Shown one piece after another: positions 50,401-62,400 of a DNA stretch of 64,000 nt. Made by a program: the position numbers and the translations under genes. The DNA is from Glandiceps talaboti (Eukaryota > Hemichordata > Enteropneusta > Spengelidae). Within the stretch, counting starts at the first letter, position 1. Each line of letters starts with the position of its first letter. The stretch is taken from positions 17,100,501-17,164,500 of the forward strand of contig NC_135553.1 in assembly GCF_964340395.1 (NCBI RefSeq), written 5' to 3'. The notes under the pieces are model-generated. The model saw nothing but the letters and a program-made list of their open reading frames with translations. It was not told where the DNA came from and searched no databases.

Positions 50401-53400
50401 ACATATCAGCAGTAAAGCAAAACTAATTACAGCCTTCCAGTCTGATAGCATAGTGTCTGCAAATAAAACACCATCTAATAGTCACATATCAGCAGTAAAG
50501 CAAAACTAATTACAGCTTGACCATTGAATGATCACCGAAAGACTGCATATCGTATACATTTTATCTTCAAATGGAAATTCAATTTTGTTGGTAAACCAGA
50601 GTATATAACTTTCGTCATCAGTGAATAATATGCATACATTCATGCTTGCATTATTTTGTACTGAAGCAGACAATTTCAAACTTATAAATCGTTTTGGGTG
50701 ACCGAATAGTCTTTACATTCGACCTTGCAATCCATGTCATACATGCAGCAAATCATTATAGGATATTGAAGATATTGGAACCAATACTTCCAATTGAGAT
50801 ACAGAAATAATTTGTTCATCACAGTAAAGACATACATTTCATTGAAAATTAGTTTTACTTATATTAGTGTATAATATTTGCAAATGTTGTTGAGTTCAAA
50901 TGTATAAATCTTACTTACACAGGGAGATATTTCTGGACACCAAGCATTCTTGGAGAATACACCAAATCTTACTTACAATGGGAAATGTTTCTGGGCACCG
51001 AGTATTTCTTGGAGAATTCACCAAATTTTACTTACACAGGGAAATGTTTCTGGGCACTGAGCATTCTTGGAAAATTCACAGAATTTTTACTTACAAACAG
51101 AAATGTTTCAGGGCACCAATGCTTCTTGGAAAATTCACCAAACTTTACTTACACAGGGAAATGTTTCTAGGCACTGAGTATTTCTTGATTTTTACTTAGA
51201 AATGGAAATGTTTCTGGGCACTGAGTATTTCTTGGAAAATTCACCAAATTTTTAGTAAGAAACGGAAATGTTTCAGGACACCGAATGTTTCTTGGAAAAT
51301 TCACCAAACTTTACTTACACAGGGAAATGTTTCTGGGCACTGAGCATTTCTTGGAAAATTCACCAAATTTTTAGTAAGAAACGGAAATGTTTCAGGACAC
51401 CGAATGTTTCTTGGAAAATTCACCAAACTTTACTTACACAGGGAAATGTTTCTGGGCACTGAGCATTTCTTGGAGGAAGAGAACACTGGGTACTTGAAAG
51501 AAATGTGGATTGCCATTAATTCTTAGAAACTCAGCAGCAAACATAAAGATATCAGCTAATGCCTGGGCTCTTTGACATCTCTGATCTAATAGGTGACGAA
51601 CTCTGTAGATAGGAAGAACAGTTAAAAATGTCACAAATTAGTTTCATTTGGCATTGTACAATAACATAACCCAAGTTACAATTCTTTTTTCTTTGGACAG
51701 ACATTATTTTTGCTAAAAATATGCAACCATACATTTAGGGATACTTCCGTAAATTTGAGATTTGGGTACAGTTTGTTATGCATTGTACACAGTAAATAAT
51801 GTGATTCTTGAAATGGTTTTTAGATCTATGAAGGTGAAACTATCATCATTACTAAAGATGAAATCTTGCATGTGCTTTATTAAGGAAAACACAATCTATG
51901 AATTCACAAAAATTTCATCTATTGTGCTGTAGCCATGACGTGGTAAATTCTCATGTGTCATTTATTAATAGGGGTCTTTAGATTAAGAATTGTTCATGAC
52001 ATGATGATCCCATCAGTGATATACAAATTAGGGTAAAAAATCTATAATTTCAAAATCACTGAGCAGATTGAGCTGAAATTTGGTGGGAATGTTCTTAGAG
52101 GTGTTTAGATTACAGCAAGTCATTTTTTGGATCAGGCACCTAATTATCAATTTTGCTCACGAGATGGAAAATGAATTCCATCCTCAGTCTTTGTATCTCT
52201 GGTATAAAATCAATATATTTGTACATTTTGAAATACTGTATTCTGTGGTGCTTTTGTCCTCAGTCAGACTCAGTGAAGAGTGTATACGTAATGTCAATCT
52301 CTATGTTCTTACCTTTCTCTGGTTAGTAGGGCATTCTTTACAAAGTCCATGACAAGTTTGAATGATGGATACCTGTCATAACTACTATCTTCCTCTGTCA
52401 GAATATACCGACCCTGTAAAATTCATATTTGTTGTATCGTCAAAATTGGAAAATTGGTAAAATGACAAGGCAATGCTAAAATCATTGTGGAATTACATTA
52501 CATTCAAAGAGGTGGTATTCATCCATTTAACATTACATCATCTACCTATACTCCCCCGTTGAGTGGAATGATCTGCTCCAGAAGTGTACTGCATTATAAC
52601 AACATTTATTGCATCACACCAATAGTGGGAGTAATATAGGGGTGGTCATGTTAAATAGTGTGTAACTTTCAAAGTGTGATCTAAAAAAGAAAACAACAAC
52701 CTCCAGTTTAGTACATCACTCAATACACATAGGATAATAATGATGATGCATATAAATGACTTACTTTGAGATTGGTATCTCTATCTGTAGAATCTTGGGA
52801 TGGTAGTCGGTTTCTTCCAATTTGATAAGATCGACTTCTCATCAAATTTCTTTTACTTTTCACTTTTTCCTATGTGGGTAAAAAGAATTCAACTCATGTC
52901 ATTTGTTATTGTGCATCAACAGACAACAAATACATTAGTAGAATAGAATTGATACTTGTATAGTAGTAGTAGTAATAGTGAAGTTACCTTATTGGAATCA
53001 AGAGACTAATTAGGGGAACATCTAAAAACCACAAGACACATGATAACAACTAAACAATCACAGGTCCTGGCCAGAGAAAAAAAATACTGGCAAAAGAAAA
53101 TACAGGAATCCATCAATTAAAGAGAACACCAGCTGTCCCTCAACCATGACTGTGGATACCATCTCCCACCTATTTACAACAGTCTACTGTCAGGTGATTC
53201 CATTGGGAGGTCACCTGACCAAACAGTATAACATCATTACGCTGATGACCTCAGAGTGATTTGGACGAAAGCTTTGTAGTCACTTCAAAAACTAAATTAA
53301 ATAGGGTAACTTCTCTACTTTAATAATATACTACACATTACCACTATCGAGATTCTAAAATACTGTAATTTTTAAAATCAAAGTTATCCTTTTATCCTTT

Positions 53401-56400
53401 TTCCCCATCAGAAATGTGTACAGAGTATAATCTTCTGTGATATATATCTTGTATAAATACATGGTTCATCTGAATCCTTTGTCGTCGATATCATGTTGTT
53501 AATTTTTTTTTTCGTCATTATGATAATACTAATTCATTACACAGCCATATATAATATCATGTAGAGGATTTGAAATAGAAATTAGTATTGTCCTACCTCC
53601 TGCTTTGGTTCTTGTTTACTTAGACCAGCAAATTTTAACAGGAACATAGCTTTATCTAGACAAATAGTCACTGAAAGATATATAGAGAGATTTACAGTGG
53701 AGGGTATGAAGAGTTTGATTCAATGAAATACATTTTGAAACAATGTAAATTCTAACAATAGTCGTTGATGGTGTCTCTGTCAATACTACCAAGTAGTTGC
53801 AGTCAAGATTTCATCCATACTGAAGACTAGTAATATTCAAGTTTACTAGTTGCTTGACGAGAATGTTCAAATTGGTCAACTGCACATGCTACTTTCTCAG
53901 GGTGACACTATTTTTTACATGTTTCTCATTGCTTTTTCATAGCAATTATGGGTTGGTTGGGCGATTTAAAAAAAGTCAAAAAATAAAAAATAAAAAATAG
54001 TCTTCGTCATATTTCTCTGCATCTCATTTTCCTCCTCTCTACCTTCTTTTTATTGGATTCCTGGTAACAAACCCTTTCCCAGCTTCTCTACACAATTGGC
54101 ATGTTCTCAGGCCCCCTACTTGAATAACTTCCATCATGAAAAAATGCTCTGTTCGTGAACATGTGTCATCATCGCCACCATAACTGTAGATGGCATCAAC
54201 AGTCCAAACACTTGCTTATTCTTGCCAGAGAGGGACAAAATATTAAGGGCGAGTGCAAATAAAAATATTTTTTTATTTTGATGTCAGAGCTGAAAATTTG
54301 GTAATGAGAAACAGAGAAAAAAAAGGGTCAACCTCATCAGAAAAGTGTACAATCTTCTGTAATGGATATCTTGAACAGAGTGAATTTAACATAATATATA
54401 CCTGGTTCATCTGGATCCTTTTTCTGATCTTTTTCCTTTTCCTCTTTCTCACTGGCAACTTTGAATTTCTGACGAAGATCAATCTGGGGGCAGAAGTGAT
54501 AATATTGGGTAACAGTACAGTGTGAAAGATGTGCTGGAGGTACCACACCTTCCATGGTGTGATGTCTCTCAAATCTGTGATTGGCTTCACAACAGTGTTG
54601 TTCGCTAAGACGCTCACATGTGGAGCTTATTTCCCTACTTTACATAAATGATATGAAGGGTAGCGAGCTGTATATGTATGAAAACCCTGTCATTCTTGTA
54701 GACAAAATTGACACCAAGGTTATTTAGGTAGTAATCATTTATCTACTTCCAGAAGTTTAAATCACAATAACATTTAATTAAACACATTCTGATAAGTATC
54801 AATAGTGGAAAGGGGAGACAAGGTACCCCATCACTGTATAAACAATACAAAGTTCACACCAAATGAAAATGCTTGCAGATAGGCTAACATCTATTATACA
54901 TGATACATTTCTGTAAACACATGTTTCTTTGTTAAACCATAACTTCCATACATACTTGTGCCATTCCTTACTACCACTCTAACTTACCAGATATGTTCTT
55001 ATAGTCTCGGCAACTACATAAGCCTGTAGTATACCATCTGATACAGGTAATTCACCCTCAGAGTTGTCTGCAATCAAATATACACAACAAGTGAAGTACC
55101 GGACCCGAATGGTTTCTATGACATGATTTAGTATAACATAGTCATTTTGTATGCACTAGATGACAAGCTGGTCTATTTCACTGACTCTGCTACCCAAGGC
55201 AGCTTCTATGGCAATACCAGAGACACTATGGTTGCAACCCGAAACACTTTATTTACAGTTAACTTTATTATTACTAACTAACTTTTTGTCATGCCTTAGA
55301 CAGACGGTGCTATGTACAATCTAGTATGAATGTGGGTAGATTACTACATGTAAATTAGTGATGAACATGCTAATGTCGTCAATAAATACTGTTAAAATGC
55401 AAAGAGGAAACCAAGATTTTCATTTCACATTTTTGGGTCCCATATAATTATCTATTAAGTTTCAGTTCTGACCATCCTTTCTCAGCAAGACAATTGGCAA
55501 ATACAAACAGCACATAATTTTGTTCTCTTTTATTCACTGTATTATTATCTTTTGTACACTTACAGAGGCAAAGGGCCTACTGGTAGTAACACTATTATAA
55601 AGTTACATTTTAATAATCTGATGAATTTTCCCAAACTTTCCAAACTACGTTTGCTTTACAGCTTCTTTTGCAATAAAATTATTGTGTTGAAATAAAATTT
55701 TCTGAAGTAGTACAAAAAGAATGTAGAATGAAAGTATACAATCATAATTATTAGTGCTAGGTTAATCAAATTGACTTATTCTCTTCAACCCACGGTATGT
55801 TACTTACAATATTTCTCAATCTCATCTCTAAGATCTTGAGTATGCCAAAGCAGTGCAGCAAACACAGCTTTGATAGCACTATCTACAGCTGGACCTCCCA
55901 TACTGGGTACTGGACGCTGATTATGACATCTGTGAATCAGGACAAAATGACGAATATAAACAAATGTGTCATATTGTATGAAAATAACAAACTAACAAAA
56001 CAGATTGTCCAGAGTAGTGAGTATGTATACTACTAGTAAGATAGCAAAAAGTCAAGTAAAATACACTTCATTTTCATTGGAAATTGTTGGTATATCGTCA
56101 CATCAGTGCAGTAAGGTCTTATCTGCCTATACAATTGCATAGCAGATATGACCTGTCTGCACAAGATGCGACAATATCATTGTTAACATTGTTCAATGTT
56201 GTGATGAGTTCATTCCCCCCCCCCCCCCCCCCCAACATATGACAAGTTCTACAAAGCTATTCATCTAAAATATCTTACTTGTCAAGGAAGTCTGAAGCCA
56301 TTCCACTTTCTCCGGTAGAAACACTGCCAAGGAAACTATTGACCACAGAATCTGATGGATTTGTCATCTGGTGAAATGAACACATAAAAATACAACTTAG

Positions 56401-59400
56401 CGTAGTGAAAAGGAAGATGATTTAACTGTCTGTCATAATCCTCTATAGATCTGTGAAATAGTTTTAACATGTATACAAATTAACAACATCTAATAAGGAT
56501 GAATTTTGTTCCAATGACAGCACCAAATATTGTTCTATCATTCCATGATTTTGTTAGGATCTTGGAACGACGTAACAAGGATGAATTTCAGTTAAATTTG
56601 CATAGATTTTCATCCATACATTGCAAAATAATGCTGATGATTCCTGGTAAAATACAAGAACATGGGTATATCTTATGTACACTTTCTGTCTATAACAAAA
56701 AATATTAGTTAATATTTACTATGTAAAATTAAGATAATTCACACACTACTTTTTAGTAAATATATTACTCTACTAAATACTTCTAAATAATGTCATCTTT
56801 CATTCAACCTATTACTATACATAGGAAGAATACCTCAATTATTTTTACCTATATGCATTTTAAAATATACTAGTGTTCAGAGATAACTATTCCTCTTCCC
56901 CTGATTACAAAATTAGTGTACAAGAAAGTGCTTGTGAGATAATTTGTTAATCTCCATTAATTCCATACTAAATGTTCACAATCATATGTCCAGTAAGTAG
57001 ACTTTAAAATATCAATACATGTGTATTACCTTTAGTCGTATCAGTAGATGTTTACACTCACGGTATAATGGGTATAATGCGTTAATTTGGGCAAATAGTG
57101 AGTTTGTTCTAGCAAGCTACTAATTAATGCAAAGCTGATAAACTCAGATAAGACATTGATATCAGGTAGGAAATAGAAAAAAAACAGTGAGAGGAAACAG
57201 TATTTAAAACTTTATTTGAAATATACAGGAAATAATATTAGAAATCAGGAAAATCGCGAGTACAAAATTGATCATTTGTCCTTTACCCTGTGATCTAAGT
57301 AAGCTACCCTCTGTGCATCAACACACCAGATATCAAAGCAATCTGATGAGTGGTAGTCGAGGAGATGATGAAAATGTCATTTTTTGAAGAAAAAAATCAT
57401 AAAAAATTGAAAATGGCACAGATCAACTTGGCATGAACAAATCTGAATAGCCTCCCCCAAGGGAACATGCACACCAAATATCGAAGAATTCTGACTGTCA
57501 CTTTCGGAGAAGATGATGAAAATATAAAAGTTTGACGGACACCAATGATTCCACCTATATACTCTATACCTTAATACAACCTATACCTAAAGCTACGCTT
57601 TCAGCTTTTCGCTGACAGCGGAGGTAATAAAACTGATGAGATAACTTACAAAGTTTCCAGAGAGTGATCTAGTCAGTTTTCCCACCATATATCCACCTCT
57701 GAATAGTGTACTCCATATATCACTTCTAAGTAATGACGATTCTGCTTCTTCTTGGTCTTCAGTAGACTTAGAACTTTCACTACTTGAACTTTTGGGTGTT
57801 ACTGAAAATATAAGACATAATATGAATGAAAAATACTGCCAATGGCGTTGTAGCACAACTGTACAGTTTCTAAAAATGTTTATCCATATGGTAACAATAA
57901 GTGGCCATTTGTTGAATGGCTACCCAGTTGCCTATCCAACCATGTTGCTATCTTTACGATACATGCTATCATTTGGCTGTTGCTATGGGCGTGGTCATGT
58001 TGTTAGATATATTTGCATACATTTCGTGATTATTTGGCTGTTGCTATGGGCATGGTCTTGTTGCTAGGCATATTTACATATATCTTTTGAATGTTTATTA
58101 AATTGTCTATTAATCCTGGTTGTTATCTTTGCAATATATGTGATCATTTGGCTGTTGCTATGGGCGTGGTCTTGTTGCTAGGCAAATTTACATACATATT
58201 TTGAATGTTTATTCAATTGTCTATTAATCCCTGTTGTTATCTTTGTGAAATACACGACCATTTCGCTGTTGATATGGGCGTGGTCATGGTTGCTAGGGTA
58301 TTTACATACATTTTTTGAATGTTTACTCATTTGCCTACCAGATGATGTTGTCATTTGACCAAAATATACTGCCATTTGGTCGTTGCTAAGGGCGTGGTCA
58401 TGGTTGCTAGGGCCAATTTTGTCAAAATGTTTTGATGAAAATCTGCAGAATAACACTTTCAGAAACATCTCACCAAGTTTCAGACTCGGTGACTAAATAG
58501 TTTTTGAGATATAAGTTTTTGACCAAAAATGAACATTTTTACACCTAATTTGCATATCACTCATGGACTCACTGTATGCTTAATATCTCTTCATCCATAC
58601 ATCCCAAGATACATTCTCATTAAATTTCAGCCCCATCTGCTCAGTACTTTTGGAATTATAGATTTTTAACCCAAAAGACACATTTTTAGCCCTAATTTGC
58701 ATATCACTGATGGAATCATCATGTCATGAACAAATCTTACTTTACACCCCCTTCAGAATGTTCCCACCAAATTTCACACCAATCTGCCCAGTAGTTTCTG
58801 AGTTTAAGTTTTTTGACCAAAAATCACATTTTTTTACCCAAATCACAGACCTGTGATGCGATCATTTTGATTTGAACAATTTCCCAACTAGACACCCAAG
58901 GTAATGGACCCACCAAATATCATGGCAATCGGTTCAGCAGTTTTTGACTTTAAGTTGTTTACACACACACACACATCCACACACACACACACACACACAC
59001 ACAGACAGACAGACGCCGGGCGATCCCTATAGCACTACTGAACAAGTTCAGTTGTGCTAAAAATGAATAAATGCAACAGATGGCCTCTGTTTGTGGACCA
59101 AGTGACTATTGTGAGCTTGCAGAAAAAGTTTTCAGGTTTCAGTTGAGTGATTCAATCATCAAACTAATTCAATAGATAAACTTATAGATTTCAGTACTAA
59201 CTCTAGTAACTGGAAATTTCACAAAATGAGTGGCAAATTCCAAAATTAATGCCAAAATTTTAGCATTATTCCAACATTTTAAAATGTTTCCATTAGTTTG
59301 TTTATTACTTAGTAAAATTAATTATGACTAAATAATGCAGCTGTAATTTCTATTCACACATTTTGTACAATTTTCAGTCAAAACTATACACAACACAATT

Positions 59401-62400
59401 AAAAAGAGGTGACATACTAACAGGGTGATAAAAGAGTTTGATCTACAAGATACAAAGGTGACATAGTTCTGTTCTAAAGGATGTATCTAAACAAAGTATA
59501 ATGATTTTACAGGAGATTTCATCTTAGCATGCTATTGCTATTAACTGATCAAATAATTCCTCTTTCTCAATTTCAAACCCTGGAACACATGATATATAGC
59601 ACGCCCTCACATGGCCATAATGTGCAATTATATTAACCAACCAGAAAACCTTTGACAACAATAACAGCCTGTGTCATTATGGTGATGTTGCTTCACCTAT
59701 TTGACAAAGGAATACAGGTATCTTGAAATGGTAGCCAGTTTTATAAGAAACCACTGATCGGTTTAGAATCTCTTCAGGATGTTTTGAAATTGAGGAAAAG
59801 TGAATTCACAACCCTTAACAATTCGAGATTACAGAAAACAAAATTGACAGGTTTTCATTATTTTGTTATCTTGAAATAAATTTTACAAAAGATGATACTA
59901 TAACTTCTCTGACTGTTGTCATTGAATGTTTGAGTATGATTGTAAATAAAGAATGTCACTTTACACAAGTAAACTGAGATGTTTGGAATAGTATACCATA
60001 TTATATATGGGAAGACACTACAAACTTTAAACTTATCAAATTAACTAACCAGGATTTCAATTCAATTCGATTTCATTTTATATGTTAAAGTGGTCATATG
60101 GATTAGGATTGGGTATTTATTTTGGAATTTTAATTGATAAAACATATATGGGATATACGTACAATAACATTATACAAACTTTTTACAAATTTTTTTGCAA
60201 TGTAATGAGTTACAAAGACATACTTGGTCAATGTTGTTTCACATTGATTTTTCAAGTAGGAAGCCACAATAAAATTGTTTTATAAATTAAAAAATCAAAA
60301 TTAAATACCAAATCCTCATACATACGGCCACTTTAAGAATGTGTTGGAATATGATCCAACTAAAACATATGTCAAATAGAGCAATTAAAACTGGATATGA
60401 TTGGTCATAGAGAGTGGAGGTGTTTGGTTTATATTTGAGTTCTTATTTACCTTGTCTAGAGTCCATGACAGAAGCACACAGCTTTCCAAATAACTTAGCA
60501 AGTCCAAGTTGAAGGTCAAATAACCATGACAATGACACATCTGGGCATCCCTTGGCTGTAACCTGGAAAGTAAAGGAACACAATTTTGTTATGTACATCT
60601 AAAAGGAAGTAAAAAGTTGAGAAGTGTGGGACCTGGTGTACATTGTATGCATTTTATCTTGCTATCATAATAGAAAACCATGTATTTTGAATCAAGAGTC
60701 TAAAAAACACTTTCATCGACCAAAAAACCTAATATTTCTGGTAACTTGCTATGTATTAATGCACAAAAGTATGACTGGACACACATATCATTTCTGTTGT
60801 CATGATAAAATAAATGACAAGACACACAATACATAACTTACTGTAAATTTATATCCCCACTCATTGTTACTACTATCAGAGTGAAACAAGAACTGTAGTC
60901 TGGGTCCTCCTTTGAAGTTGACAGTCTTAGGCCATTTCTCACTCCCAACCTTCTGATCAAATCTCTGTTTGAATCCACGAGCATCTGTGAACTCTAGGTA
61001 ATCGTATCTGAGGGAATGAAAATCAGACAACTTATTTATTGAATTACTATTTCATTCTATTACATTTTACAACAGCAATCTATACAAATATTTTCTAAAT
61101 TAATTCTAAAAAAAATATAAAATACACAAATATTTTCTAAATTAATTCCAAGTGTGAAATGAAACTGGCTAATACTTGAACAGTGCATTACAATTAAAAA
61201 TACATTCAGAAGCTCAGAATAACTATCACAAAAACAACACAATTTCAATATTCTATATTGAGAAATTTTGATGAAAAGTTGAAAGCTAACCTCTTCTCAG
61301 TTTCACATCTGGTATCAAATTCTACATGAAATGATGTTGCCCCTGGACAGAAGAATATCTGCGTAATATGTAGATTGTTTTCATAGTTATGAGTTGATTC
61401 GATATTCCAGGTACGTAGCACTACGTTTTCTTGGTTCACCAACCGCCAAGCATCACTGTCAACCTAAAACCAATACAATATCATAGAAAACAGTAAGGTT
61501 TTTTATCATGCATATGCCAAAAATATGTAATATATACTCTGGTCATTCTACATCAAGACAACGCATCTCTATGTCATAACAACCTGTGTCTACATCACTG
61601 GTTCAACTGTGTTCGAAATATGAGTCAAAATGTTCAAAATTATCATTACTTGCCCTAATTTTTTTTTTATATTACTGGCACTGGTATAGTTATGTTATTA
61701 TTCTCCAATATTTTTCTTCATTCAGCCAGAAAATACTCATGACTTAAGGGTTATAATTACCCATCTAGCAACTCATAGTGACAAAAGACCCCTTAGGTCA
61801 CTCATATTTTCATTGGCTGAACGAAGAAAAATATTGAGGAATAATATCTAATGTACCTGAAAATAGTCCATCAATATGTTTGTCTACACAGTACAGTGTG
61901 CATTAATTTTTAGGTTTTCATTTTTTCATGACACTGAAAGTCAGACTCATTTAGTTATAATATTCTATTACTGGGAAACAGTTGACTTGTTAGGAACTGA
62001 TATAAAACACACATGGTACATTTTCTACATGCATACAGATACATGTATTAAATAGTCATATGAATTATCTATAGCTACTTACATCATGAAATACTTTTGG
62101 CATTTCTGGTGCTAATGTCCTTAGCTTCTCTGATATAGGTTGCAGATTTTTTAGCAGTGATATACTGGGTAACTTGTATTCACTCAGTAAGGCTAATGAC
62201 AAAATCTGAAATAAAAGACAAGATGGGACAATATCAACATAAATCAATTTTATGAATCAAATGATGTCAAGAACACAATTTGTTGTTGTACCATACATAA
62301 TCATTGCAGCCATGGAAGCACATTAATACTTCAACTTTGATAGAAAAACTGTATGTACAGTCCAATTGTATCAACATGTCTTCTCACATTTTTACATTCT

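Noticed and set aside
52960-53320. Retroelement end with GTGAAGTTACC / GGGTAACTTCTC inverted ends
   Set aside because: Short inverted ends are visible, but the class and borders could not be supported, so it was not listed as a feature.
54330-54483. Copy of the ZZEF1 exon 11 end at about 53400-53490, as another junction array
   Set aside because: The similarity (GGTTCATCTG, CTTCTGT) is real but the copy lies beyond exon 12 and has no donor, so it does not fit the local tandem pattern well enough to count.
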